Source: Ruminiclostridium cellulolyticum H10 (GTDB lineage: Bacteria > Bacillota > Clostridia > Acetivibrionales > DSM-1351). From it: a stretch of DNA of 64,000 nucleotides. This document shows positions 18,312-27,668 of the stretch, one piece after another (position 1 is the first letter of the stretch; every line of letters begins with the position of its first letter). Location: assembly GCF_000022065.1 (NCBI RefSeq), contig NC_011898.1:3165501-3229500 (forward strand). The letters are read 5' to 3'. The notes below the pieces were generated by a model. It was not told where the DNA came from. It searched no databases and worked only from the letters and a program-made list of their open reading frames with translations. The translations under genes were made by a program, and so were the position numbers.

Positions 18312-19700
18312 TCACGTGCCCCTCACTCCACCAAATACTAAATCATAAAACTTTATTACAGTCACCGCTACCTGAGCTCTGGTAGCACTGCCTTGTGGTG
18401 ATAGGGTCTGCGTACCCGTTCCGCTGATAAGTCCGCTGGCATTGGCCCAGGAGAGGGCATCCTTTGCGTAGGAACTAATGCTGTCGGAATCGGTAAATTT
18501 ACTTAAATCCGCCCGTTTACCTATATCATAATCGAAAACTGAGGCATAACCATACAGCATGACCGCCATCTGTTCCCGAGTAATCGTGCAATTAGGGTTT
18601 GTTCCGTCAGAAATGCCATTCGCTGTTACCCACAACCTAGCATCCCTATACCAGATTGTGGTGCTTTCAGAAGGCTTGAGTCCATGCAAGCGATAGAGCA
18701 TCATCCACAGCATGGCACGGGTCGTTGGCTGATTCGGAGAAAATTCAACCGCACTCGTCCCTTGAAAAAGTCCGAGTTTTGCAGCTTTTCTCACACCTTC
18801 AAAGTACCATTTTGATGAATCCACATCCCGAAACAGACAGCCCTGCCGTGCGTAGTCAAGTGCCTGCTCCAGATTCAAAATGCCCCAACCGGAAACTCTG
18901 TCATAGCCGGTAGTGCCGAAATCTGTGGCAGAGGCATAGAGAATCTGCCGTATCTGTGCCGCTGTTAGGTCGGGATATTCCTTCATCAGCTTAGCTGCAA
19001 CACCTGAAATATAGGCCGTGGAAAAGCTAGTGCCACTAGCCAGCAGGCGATTGCCCTTCATGGTAGCTGTGGGCAACTTTTCTCCGGGAGCCAATAGATC
19101 CACTGCCTCATTACGGTTGGAGAAGTCTGCCGGAGCACTGTTCGCGTCATTCACCGCACCTACACATAAAGAACTGCTGTATGCACCAGGATAGTAAACG
19201 GTGTCATTCCCGTCATTTCCCACACTGGAAATTACCAATGCTCCCTGTTTCTCCGCCCATGCTACCGCATCCCGCAAAGCTGGTGTGTCGGTCAAAACAC
19301 CGGAACTTATGTTGAGGATTTTACAGTCAAAGACCTCCACCGCGTCACGAATTATCTTTGCCAGCATGACACCGTCACCCTTAATGGTACCTCCATCTTC
19401 GTTTTTTGCGTAATAGACCAATGGAACCAGCATAGCCTCAGGGCAAATCCCCTTTATCCCTGCCGTCTCGCTGCCTACAATGATAGAAGCTATTGCCGTA
19501 CCGTGTCCAACTGTGTCAGTCGTGGTTTTATTGGGTAGGATATAATTTCGCCCAGAGGACAAGTTTGTCTTGGGGATGGCTGTTTCAGAAATGCCCGTAT
19601 CAATGACAGCCACCCGTATCGCCTCAGCCTCGGCTGCCAAAGCAGATACGGTCAAAAGCATGGCGGCCAGCACTACAGCGAAAAATATACGCAGTTTCAT
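18312..19700 (-). CDS. SLH-anchored subtilisin-family (S8) serine protease
   Basis: This 462-residue protein has a signal peptide (residues 1-22, cleavage near ALAAEA). The subtilase triad is complete: Asp in VAVIDTGIS (about residue 34), His in GHGTAIASI (about 66) and Ser in ASGTSFSTAYISGVAA (about 223). The oxyanion Asn is in SSVGNDGND. Two or three SLH units follow from about residue 285 to the end (FRDVDSSKWYFEGVRKAAKL, then GTQTLSPQGSATRAQVAV). There is no long propeptide, so the enzyme may mature without the usual chaperone. It is the last gene of the leftward operon starting at 26748 and could process the 2178-residue surface protein or other wall proteins. Confidence 0.93.
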   Translation of the reverse strand: MKLRIFFAVVLAAMLLTVSALAAEAEAIRVAVIDTGISETAIPKTNLSSGRNYILPNKTTTDTVGHGTAIASIIVGSETAGIKGICPEAMLVPLVYYAKNEDGGTIKGDGVMLAKIIRDAVEVFDCKILNISSGVLTDTPALRDAVAWAEKQGALVISSVGNDGNDTVYYPGAYSSSLCVGAVNDANSAPADFSNRNEAVDLLAPGEKLPTATMKGNRLLASGTSFSTAYISGVAAKLMKEYPDLTAAQIRQILYASATDFGTTGYDRVSGWGILNLEQALDYARQGCLFRDVDSSKWYFEGVRKAAKLGLFQGTSAVEFSPNQPTTRAMLWMMLYRLHGLKPSESTTIWYRDARLWVTANGISDGTNPNCTITREQMAVMLYGYASVFDYDIGKRADLSKFTDSDSISSYAKDALSWANASGLISGTGTQTLSPQGSATRAQVAVTVIKFYDLVFGGVRGT

Positions 19701-19759
19701 GTACTCACCCTTTCCTTGGAGGAAAAGAGGCGGGGTTTCCCCCGCCTCTTCTTAAATCT

Positions 19760-22700
19760 TTACGGATTTGTGACAGTGATATACTTGTAGTTCCGGTATG
19801 TTTCATCCTGTATTACAGAAGTTGCCGAGGTACCATCATAGCTTTCGCTGACAGTGATGGTATCAATTTTTTGATAGCTTCCATTTTCAACAAAATACTT
19901 AACAGTACTGTCCAGAGGACCACAGTATGCCGCACTATCGTAACCATGAGTCTCCAAGGTGCCTTTTCTCAGTTTGACAGTATACGTAAGATTTATAGGA
20001 CCAATACTAACGCCATAGCTCTTTCCTCCGCTTCCTGCAATGCCGGCAAAGGCTTTCACTGTGGGTCCGTTAATGGTAAAGTAATTTCCGGCGAGACCAG
20101 CTCGAATGCCGTAGTTATAGCTAGTTCCACCTGTGCCGCTGGTGGTGGTCAGAGTACCGGTTCCTTGAATGACTAGTCCGCTGTGTGTATAGATACCGCA
20201 AACGCTTGCCACGGTACCAGCAGGTTCGTTGTAGGTGTTTGTCACTGTGCTGGTACCCGTGTTTTCGATAGTCAGATTTCCTTCGCTGTAAATTGCTGCA
20301 TTTACATAGCTACTGCTGTAGGTACCGGCTATCGTGGCGTTGTTAAGGTACAACGTGCCCGTGCTAGGATCAAACTGCACGCTGGCGGAACCATCACCGT
20401 GGATGTCGTTCATGTTCTCCGTGGCCACTTTTATTCCCGCAACATAGAGCACCAGTTGTACATTGCCCGTATAACCTGTAGTAGCCCAACGAGCATACAG
20501 GGTCTGGTCAGCGGAAAGCTCTACATTGGTCGCACTGGTAACTTTCATGCCACCGCTTGTTGACGTAAACCAACCAAGGAAATAGTGCCCGTCATAGGCA
20601 GGAGCAGGAAGATCACCGTAAGTGCTGCCTGCAAGAACAGACTTAGAGGCTGTGCCAACCGTACCTCCGTTGGCATCGAAGCTTACTGTATAGGTCGGTG
20701 TGTCAGACCATACAGCCACCAATGTAATATTCTCCGCAGGCATGGTAGTGAAGGCATAGTTCTTACCATTCAGCTGCCAACCGACAAAACTGTAGTTTTC
20801 TTTGGTAGGTACTGTGGGTGCAGCAACTGTCGTACCATAATCCTGGGTAATGGCTGTCACTGCACTGCCGCCGTCGCTGTCAAAGGTAATAGTATACTGA
20901 TTGACTGTCCAGTCGGCGGTAAATGTAGTATCTTCCGCGGGCATGGTCATATTTGCAGTATAGCCAGACCACAGGTTAAAGGTATACCCTGCTTTGGTAG
21001 GGTTATTTGCCGGCTTGATAATAGTCGCACCGTACTTTACGCTACCTGTGGTTGCTCCGCTGGTGTCCACAGTGCCGCCGTTACCATTCCAAGTCACAGT
21101 GTAACTATTACGGGTGTAGTACGCCTTTAATACCAAGCTGCCATCTGCCTTGACTGTGCCGGAGGAAACCGTTCCGCTAACATTGGGAGCATAGGTAAAG
21201 CCGGTATAACTCTTAGCGGTGGCAGTAACTGTAGCCCCGGTGCCGCCCTTCATATTTTCAGTCTCGGTTGGCGTGGAAGGATAGCTTCCGTCCAGTTCCG
21301 ACTTGTAGTGTTCCACTGTATATGCAATATTACTGTCGGCTGTCCAGTCGGCTGTCAGGGTGATATTTTTCCCAGGCATGGTACTGAATGTATAATCATC
21401 ACCATTCAGCTTCCAGCCAGCAAAGTTATAGCCTGCTCTGGTAGGTGCTGTGGGTTCGGTAATGGCTGTGCCATATTCCTTAGTAATTGGTAATACGGAG
21501 CTGCCACCATTGCTATCAAAGGTAATGGTGTACTCATTAACATTCCACTTTGCACTCAGGGTTACATCTCTCGCAGGCATGGTGGTTGGGATCGAAGCTG
21601 CCTCACCGTTTTCTATCCAACCGCCGAAGGTATAGCCTTCTCTGGTAGGATCATATCGCTGCAAAACCCAATCGCCGTACTTAATGGGAAGTACGGCATC
21701 GTCTTCACCATTCCCCAGCACATATGTAAAGGTATAGTTGTTGCGGGTGTAGTAATACTTCAGTGCTGCAGAGCCGTCACCCTTGACGGTCACACTCTGG
21801 GCCGCAGGTGCGGTAAAGCCTTCGTAGGTTTTAACGTCGGGGGTCACCCCGGTCCCGGTCTGCCCCTCATGGACCTCACGCTCTGCCAGAGTATACCCGT
21901 TGTCGTCGATATTCTCCTGATAGTGCTCAACGGTATATTTGGTATTCGCCCATGCACCCCAAACAGCGGTAAAGGTCAAGTCATTGGCGGGCATAACCTT
22001 GGGAACAGTGTTGTCCCAACGCAGGAAGGTGTACCCGGGGGCGGCGGGGTTGATCCATTCGATTTTCGCACCCATGGGGTATTTGATCTCAACGCTTCTG
22101 TTGCCGGCTTCCGCACCATATTTGAAGGTCACGTTAAAACTATTGCGTTCATAATAGACCTGAACTACTGTATTGCCATCAGCTAGAATAGTCTCTTGCT
22201 GGATGGTCTTAGGAGTAAAACCAGTATAACTCTTTGCCTGAGCAACAGTAGCCTGATTGCTAATTCCGCTCATGGTCTGGCTCTCGGCAAGCACATACAT
22301 GCCATCTAGTCCCTTCTGATAGTGCTCTACAGTATACGATACCACATTAGGGGTCCACTTAGCATACAGGGTCACATTCTCGTTGGGCATAGTATTAGGG
22401 AAGGTATACTCTGCCCCCGTGCATTCTCTGTTGTTGTACCAACCGGCAAAGGTATAGCCCGCCTTGGTGGGATTTGCAGGTCTCAGTGCAGAGATATTCG
22501 CCCCGGCCAGCTTGCAAATCATATTCACTGTGCTACCACCGTTTGACTCAAAGACCATGGCTTTTCCATTGAGCAGATCGCTCCACTTCAGCGTTATGAT
22601 ACGGCTGACGGTCTCTGTTGAGAATGCCAGAGGAGCTCCCTTCCAAGTCAACTTCATTTCGCAGTTGAGCTCACTGTCGCCAGAGGCTCTACTAACGGTA

Positions 22701-25700
22701 ATCTGGTTGTTTACTGGGTTATATGTAAATGCAGGATTGGACAGTTCCACCGCGAAATACTTTTCGTCTTTGGTGTTGTGCACGGTATTTTCGTCGAAGT
22801 TTTTGGTTTTGGGTTTATCATCCTCACCTAAGTCGCCAGTTTTCAGATCCATCCACTTCATCTCGAATACCGTGGTGGGGAGAGTATAAGTGGTTACATT
22901 CTGGATAGCGTAGGTAGGAGCCTTCACATAGGCGAAGTCATAGATATTCTCCCGCTGACCCGCCGACCATAAGGGCCACTCTTTAGCGTAAATGGTGGGT
23001 GCATAGGAGTATTTTCCATTCAAGACCTCTGCCACGAATTTTACATCCAGATACGCACCAATCTCCACCAACATTGCTCCGGATGAGCTGCTAGTCTTTT
23101 CCCATACTCCCCCTGTTTTATAGTTTGTCAGAGAGTAGTAAAAGTAACCCCATAATCTGGCATAAGCACCGGCTTCAATTTGCAATCCGATTCCGTCCAA
23201 TTTTGTGGAGAATAGGCCCACCAACGCTTTGGCTCTAATTCCGGCACGAATGCCCAGGGTACCCATAACATAGAAATCGAACTGATAACCGTTGGTGCTC
23301 AGGTCGATGGTCTCGCTGTCGGCCTTTTTGCTCTTCAGAGACAATGCGAAAGAGTGACGCTTAGAGTTTTCATACTGGAAGGTCATTCCGATGGCCACAT
23401 TCAAATTGGCAGACACCACAAAGTCCACCTGGATTCCGTACGCCAGAATGTGAAGGGGGTCTACCCCGCCACGCAGATCTATCAATTTAACCACAAACAG
23501 ATCCACCCACGCATCGTTTGCGTCCTCCATAAATGCTGCGTACTTCTCGGCCAGACCTCCGGAGGAAGAGGCTTCAGCCTCGGGGAATACAGTCTTAACA
23601 TCCTCCATCTTCTTTTTGATTGATTCACTAAGACTAAAAATCTTTTTGTTAGCCTGTGCCTCTTTTGCACTTTTCGGCCAGGGCATACCCCAGGGCTCTT
23701 TATCCTCAGCAAGCTTAGCGGTGGCGGTGACACCCACGCCGGTATAGGTACCGAGGTCGATATTGCCTGTCATGCGGTAGTCGGCGATGTAGGGAAATAT
23801 CCATTTCTTTTTCCAGACTGCACCGCCACTGACGCTGAAACCAAAGAGAACTTCCTGCTCGAAGAAGGCAGTCAGTTCAACTTCCACCTTTTTATTCGAG
23901 CCGGACTTCTTAATATCAAAGTTATATGTCACAGCCACTTCCGCACGAATGCCTTTTCTGCCTTCAAAATGAGACAATCGAGGCGAAACGGACACACTGG
24001 TCTTTATGCCCCCCTCTTTATTCACAATATTGCCCATGAGAGCCAGATCGTCTTCGCTGACAGGAGTGCCGTTACTATAGGTAATAATATAGTCGGTCAG
24101 GGTCAGGTTGTCCTGGCTGCCAAAGATCTCCTTAACCTCGTCGGTTTGGATAGCCAGTCCGGCCAGATACTCACCAGCATCCTGTATAAAGCTGCTGGAC
24201 ATAATTTGGGACTCAACAGATTCTCGGATGAGCTGCTCATCGTAGGCGGCTTCTATCTGTGCATCGGTCAGCTCACTTTCGCTGTACAGCTCCATGGTAG
24301 ACAGTACGAATTCTTCGCTTACTACTGAATAGGTGATAATAGTACTGCTACCATTCGTAGTAATACTGATAATTTCGCCGTAACCCTGCTTACTGGCATT
24401 CGTGTCGCCAAGATCACCGTTATTAAAGAAGCTCAGAAAATCGCCCGGTTCCACCACAGTCTCCGCACCCAAACCCATATCGGCGTGTGTGTCAGCAGAG
24501 AAATCCAACTTGCTTGTAGAAATGGTGATGCTACCGGTTCCGTTGGTGGCAACCGTGTTTCCGGCTGTAACACCATCTCCCGCATCCAGATCGATGGGCA
24601 GCAAATCCGGGGTAAACAGCACGTCCTCCGACTTGGCAGACTGATAATAACAAGTAGTACCGTCGATGCGTGTAATCTCCAGATAGGCCACAGCACCGCT
24701 GTCCTCTACACTTCGCTTATCAGGCTTTTTACCGGTATAAACGGCTATGGTGTCGCCCACCATAATCCCACCGCCGGAGTAAGTAAAACTACCGATGCCA
24801 CTGTTGGCGGTATAAGTGGTTACGCCCTGGGCATCGGTGACTGTCTGATACAGTCCGGCATATTCCAGCACATTGTTGCGGTCGGATTCAGTCAGAGCGG
24901 AGGCCGCAATATACTTGATGCCGTCACTAAGCTCCAGATTCAGAACTTCATCCTTTTGGATTATGAAGTTATAGTATCGTATTTCCTTGCTCTCACCAGC
25001 AAAAGTGATTGCATCATTTAGCAACTCAATCTGATAGGTATGACCCGGAGTAAAGCCGCCGATGTCAGAAGCAACCGTAAAGCTGCCTGCACTGCCGGTT
25101 ACGGAAACAGTCTCCTGTTCCACGCCGTCTGTTCCGTCGGTCACAGAGGGGTCGGTAATGTTGCGGAATTTGAAATCCTTACCGTAGGCAGGCATGCTGC
25201 CCGAATTTATTGTGACGGTGAAATTTGCAGCAGCATCCTGCTTGGTCACGAAGTTCAGTTCGCCGTTCTCTGACAATGACACTGCTTCGGTAAATTTCGC
25301 ATACAGGGTTAGATTCCTTGAAAGAGTATCCGTGCTGGCCACCATGTTACTCAGGGCACTGTCATAATACCACCCCAGAAACACCGTTCCACCCTCCTGT
25401 ACAGGAACAGGCATGGTGTTAAGGAGTGTTCCGACAGGATAGAGCTTGCTCGTTGATTCTTCTCCTGCTTTTAAGGTCACTCCGTAATATACTGTTGAGC
25501 TGCCACCTGATGGGCTGCCACCTGAAGGGCTTCCGCCAGAGGAGCTTTCACCGGAAGGCGGTATGACAACAGGTCTCTCCTCCTTGGGTATACCAGGTTC
25601 CTTGTACCATGTTTCCACAGTCTCATCTGTCCGCATACACAGCATTGCAGCCTGTGCACGGCTGGCTTCGCCCAGAGGATTAAAATTCACCCCATCACCT

Positions 25701-26296
25701 GCAAGCAAGCCTGTTTTCCATAACTTCAAAACGGCATCCTTGGCATACTCGGCAACGTTGTCCATATCTTCCGGAGTCGTGGTGATTTTGGCCCCGGTTT
25801 CGTAGTCCACACCAAAGGTTTCAAAATAGCGTACAAAGAATACTGCCATCTGCTGACGATTAATCAGTTTATTAGGTGCAAATTTACCGTCACCAACACC
25901 TGATGTAATACCGTGTTTTGCTGCCCACGCGACAAAGGGGGCATAGTAGGCATCTGCTGCTACATCGGAAAATGCAGATTTACCTTTGTAGTTGGCAGTA
26001 TCCACCCCTGCCATACGACCCAAAACGGATACAAACATACCGCGGGTCATCGTTACGTTTGGTTCAAATGTAGTTGTAGAGGTACCTGAGAAAAATCCTT
26101 TGTCACGTGCATACTGCACCGCACTGTAAAACCAATCGGTTTTCTTTACATCGGTGTAAGGATTATCTGTCTTTTCATATGTAGTCTGCACTGTTGTATT
26201 CAAGCTGTCACCCTGCACCGCATATGCTGAGGCGGCGGGAAACGTAGTAATCAGTACACACAGGCAGAGGAAAAGACTCACTAGCCGTTTCTTCAT
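19760..26296 (-). CDS. Giant SLH surface protein with InlB-type (Listeria-Bacteroides) and MucBP-like repeats
   Basis: This 2178-residue protein has a signal peptide (about 1-28). Three SLH domains follow (about 45-230), with FSGTSTTTFEPNVTMTRGMF and FAPNKLINRQQMAVFFVRYF as clear examples. A Ser/Gly/Pro linker occupies about 245-270. A first InlB B-type repeat is near 275-335. A large middle part (340-1240) is unassigned. From about 1250 to 1925 there are alternating InlB B-repeats (TFDSNGG ... AGYNFAGW ... MPGKNITLTADW) and MucBP-like units (YTVEHYKSELDG ... YTRNSYTV). The C-terminus (1940-2178) looks like a beta-helix-like carbohydrate-binding domain (LYLNNATI, IYSEGNLTIENTG). The gene is GC-richer than its surroundings. 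It probably acts as an adhesin or scaffold on the S-layer. Confidence 0.9.
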   Translation of the reverse strand: MKKRLVSLFLCLCVLITTFPAASAYAVQGDSLNTTVQTTYEKTDNPYTDVKKTDWFYSAVQYARDKGFFSGTSTTTFEPNVTMTRGMFVSVLGRMAGVDTANYKGKSAFSDVAADAYYAPFVAWAAKHGITSGVGDGKFAPNKLINRQQMAVFFVRYFETFGVDYETGAKITTTPEDMDNVAEYAKDAVLKLWKTGLLAGDGVNFNPLGEASRAQAAMLCMRTDETVETWYKEPGIPKEERPVVIPPSGESSSGGSPSGGSPSGGSSTVYYGVTLKAGEESTSKLYPVGTLLNTMPVPVQEGGTVFLGWYYDSALSNMVASTDTLSRNLTLYAKFTEAVSLSENGELNFVTKQDAAANFTVTINSGSMPAYGKDFKFRNITDPSVTDGTDGVEQETVSVTGSAGSFTVASDIGGFTPGHTYQIELLNDAITFAGESKEIRYYNFIIQKDEVLNLELSDGIKYIAASALTESDRNNVLEYAGLYQTVTDAQGVTTYTANSGIGSFTYSGGGIMVGDTIAVYTGKKPDKRSVEDSGAVAYLEITRIDGTTCYYQSAKSEDVLFTPDLLPIDLDAGDGVTAGNTVATNGTGSITISTSKLDFSADTHADMGLGAETVVEPGDFLSFFNNGDLGDTNASKQGYGEIISITTNGSSTIITYSVVSEEFVLSTMELYSESELTDAQIEAAYDEQLIRESVESQIMSSSFIQDAGEYLAGLAIQTDEVKEIFGSQDNLTLTDYIITYSNGTPVSEDDLALMGNIVNKEGGIKTSVSVSPRLSHFEGRKGIRAEVAVTYNFDIKKSGSNKKVEVELTAFFEQEVLFGFSVSGGAVWKKKWIFPYIADYRMTGNIDLGTYTGVGVTATAKLAEDKEPWGMPWPKSAKEAQANKKIFSLSESIKKKMEDVKTVFPEAEASSSGGLAEKYAAFMEDANDAWVDLFVVKLIDLRGGVDPLHILAYGIQVDFVVSANLNVAIGMTFQYENSKRHSFALSLKSKKADSETIDLSTNGYQFDFYVMGTLGIRAGIRAKALVGLFSTKLDGIGLQIEAGAYARLWGYFYYSLTNYKTGGVWEKTSSSSGAMLVEIGAYLDVKFVAEVLNGKYSYAPTIYAKEWPLWSAGQRENIYDFAYVKAPTYAIQNVTTYTLPTTVFEMKWMDLKTGDLGEDDKPKTKNFDENTVHNTKDEKYFAVELSNPAFTYNPVNNQITVSRASGDSELNCEMKLTWKGAPLAFSTETVSRIITLKWSDLLNGKAMVFESNGGSTVNMICKLAGANISALRPANPTKAGYTFAGWYNNRECTGAEYTFPNTMPNENVTLYAKWTPNVVSYTVEHYQKGLDGMYVLAESQTMSGISNQATVAQAKSYTGFTPKTIQQETILADGNTVVQVYYERNSFNVTFKYGAEAGNRSVEIKYPMGAKIEWINPAAPGYTFLRWDNTVPKVMPANDLTFTAVWGAWANTKYTVEHYQENIDDNGYTLAEREVHEGQTGTGVTPDVKTYEGFTAPAAQSVTVKGDGSAALKYYYTRNNYTFTYVLGNGEDDAVLPIKYGDWVLQRYDPTREGYTFGGWIENGEAASIPTTMPARDVTLSAKWNVNEYTITFDSNGGSSVLPITKEYGTAITEPTAPTRAGYNFAGWKLNGDDYTFSTMPGKNITLTADWTADSNIAYTVEHYKSELDGSYPSTPTETENMKGGTGATVTATAKSYTGFTYAPNVSGTVSSGTVKADGSLVLKAYYTRNSYTVTWNGNGGTVDTSGATTGSVKYGATIIKPANNPTKAGYTFNLWSGYTANMTMPAEDTTFTADWTVNQYTITFDSDGGSAVTAITQDYGTTVAAPTVPTKENYSFVGWQLNGKNYAFTTMPAENITLVAVWSDTPTYTVSFDANGGTVGTASKSVLAGSTYGDLPAPAYDGHYFLGWFTSTSGGMKVTSATNVELSADQTLYARWATTGYTGNVQLVLYVAGIKVATENMNDIHGDGSASVQFDPSTGTLYLNNATIAGTYSSSYVNAAIYSEGNLTIENTGTSTVTNTYNEPAGTVASVCGIYTHSGLVIQGTGTLTTTSGTGGTSYNYGIRAGLAGNYFTINGPTVKAFAGIAGSGGKSYGVSIGPINLTYTVKLRKGTLETHGYDSAAYCGPLDSTVKYFVENGSYQKIDTITVSESYDGTSATSVIQDETYRNYKYITVTNP

Positions 26297-26409
26297 CTGT
26301 TTGTTCTCCCTTCGATCTCTTGATTTGTTTTGAGGTAGGTTGCTTAATCCATTGCCCGCGAAGTTTGCAAAGAATCATAAGGACGCTAACAATTCTTTTT
26401 CCGCGTTGC

Positions 26410-26748
26410 TTATCCCCTCTTTTTATCTTGTTTGTTTTGCTCGTCCACAGCCCGAAAGCCCATCAGCAGGGCTGGGATGAGGTTCATTGGCTTGTGCAGA
26501 ATGCGATTATAGCTTTTGGACGCCTCACGGCAGAGCATCCTGCTGGTTTCCAACATTCCATTGGCAGACTCCACATCGGGACCGTCCCTTGCCCTGGCGT
26601 ACAGCCCCTCGTGGAAACGTAGCTGCTTATCAAGATCGGCAAGGCAGTTTCGCTTTGCCGACAGCTCGGCATAGGCAGTTGTAAACCAGATTGTCACAAA
26701 TCCCGTTGCACAGATGCCCGCAACAAAAAAAGCGATAAACGTGGGCAT
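26410..26748 (-). CDS. LemA-like small membrane protein
   Basis: This 112-residue protein has one N-terminal membrane helix (residues about 4-25) followed by a helical, charged domain. The end (SKSYNRILHKPMNLIPALLMGFRAVDE) follows the LemA pattern of Y-N-x-x-I/V then P-x-x-L-I-A-x-x-x-G-F, although LemA proteins are usually near 185 residues, so this is a short relative or a look-alike. The start lies just behind the LytTR-type promoter (26777-26844), making it the first gene of the leftward operon with the giant SLH protein and the protease. A 113-bp gap separates it from the next gene. The role is unknown, perhaps assembly of surface proteins. Confidence 0.7.
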   Translation of the reverse strand: MPTFIAFFVAGICATGFVTIWFTTAYAELSAKRNCLADLDKQLRFHEGLYARARDGPDVESANGMLETSRMLCREASKSYNRILHKPMNLIPALLMGFRAVDEQNKQDKKRG

Positions 26749-26776
26749 ATGGCGTCACACCTCTCTTTTTAACGAC

Positions 26777-26844
26777 AGAATACCAGAAAAATCGCTTAAA
26801 AATTGTTTCTGGCCTGAACGGTAATAGATTTCGGCCTGAACGGT
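26777..26844 (-). promoter_or_regulatory. LytTR-type direct repeats and extended -10 promoter of the surface operon
   Basis: On the minus strand, ACCGTTCAG occurs twice (plus 26836-26844 and 26814-26822) with a 22-bp period, inside a 15-bp identical repeat. It fits the AgrA/LytTR consensus exactly. An extended -10, TGGTATTCT (TATTCT at plus 26777-26782), lies 31 bp downstream. The matching -35 position is poor, as expected for an activator-dependent promoter. Confidence 0.7.
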
Positions 26845-26854
26845 AATTGGACGG

Positions 26855-26883
26855 TTGATGAAATTTTAAAAGTATAGTAATAT
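26855..26883 (+). promoter_or_regulatory. Promoter of the LytTR regulator/kinase operon
   Basis: TTGATG (26855-26860), a 17-bp spacer and TAATAT (26878-26883) form a reasonable sigma-A promoter pointing right. It leaves a short leader before the regulator start at 26910/26919. It begins only 11 bp from the LytTR repeats that serve the divergent operon, so binding there may also affect this promoter. Confidence 0.55.
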
Positions 26884-26909
26884 GGTTATGATTTTAAACG
26901 GGGGGAGAG

Positions 26910-27668
26910 GTGGAGCATTTGAGGATTGCCATTTGTGACGACGATAGTCGGGATCTGCTGCAGATTGTTTCTCTGCTGGAATCGTACCGGCATGAGAACA
27001 AGGCAGAACTCACCTATGCAAGCTTTCAGAACGCTATAGAGCTTTTGGTTTCTATGGAAAACGGGGATTACGATGTGCTGCTTCTGGATGTGCTGATGCC
27101 AGGCATGAGCGGTATGCAGGCGGCCCGGGAAATTCGAGAGCACAATAGTCGGATACAGATTGTGTTCCTGACCTCCTCTCCGGAATACGCGGTGGAAAGC
27201 TACAGCGTACGGGCACACCATTATCTTTTAAAGCCCGTCTCAGAGGAAAAGCTCTTTCCGATCCTGAACAAGCTACTGGACGATTTTAAGAAGCCGGAGG
27301 ACGCCTTGTGTATCAAAACACAGTCCAGCGTGTTCAGCCTACCTTATGGGAAAATAGAATACATAGAGGTCAGTGCGAAAAAGCTGTATTTTTATCTGAC
27401 AGACGGCGGCATACGGGAGGTAACTGGCAGACTGGCAGACTTTGAGCAGGGCCTGCTCAAAAGACCCAGTTTCATCAAGGTGCATCGCTCCTATCTCGTA
27501 AATCTACAGTGGGTACAGGAGCTACGGCAGGGAGAGCTTGTTACCGCGTCGGAGCGGCGTGTGCCTGTGTCAAGAGCTGCTTATCCTCAGGTGCGAACGG
27601 CATATACACAGTTTCTGTTCTACGAGGCGGAAGAGCTGGTGCAGGACGGGATAGGCGGTGTTGAATGA
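26910..27668 (+). CDS. LytTR-family response regulator (AgrA/LytR type)
   Basis: This 252-residue protein has a receiver domain (about 4-120) with the acidic pair CDDD, the phospho-acceptor Asp in VLLLDVLMPGMSG (about residue 60), Thr/Ser in FLTSS and Lys in LLKPVSEEK. A LytTR DNA-binding domain follows (about 140-240), with YIEVSAKKLYFYLTDGGIRE and FIKVHRSYLVNLQWVQELRQ. The listed start is GTG; TTG at 26919, giving RIAICDDD right after the start, fits the ribosome site GGAGAGG better. The stop overlaps the kinase start by 4 bp (ATGA). It very likely binds the 22-bp-period repeats at 26814-26844 and 15391-15421, and so controls the SLH operon and the secreted protein. Confidence 0.93.
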   Translation: MEHLRIAICDDDSRDLLQIVSLLESYRHENKAELTYASFQNAIELLVSMENGDYDVLLLDVLMPGMSGMQAAREIREHNSRIQIVFLTSSPEYAVESYSVRAHHYLLKPVSEEKLFPILNKLLDDFKKPEDALCIKTQSSVFSLPYGKIEYIEVSAKKLYFYLTDGGIREVTGRLADFEQGLLKRPSFIKVHRSYLVNLQWVQELRQGELVTASERRVPVSRAAYPQVRTAYTQFLFYEAEELVQDGIGGVE

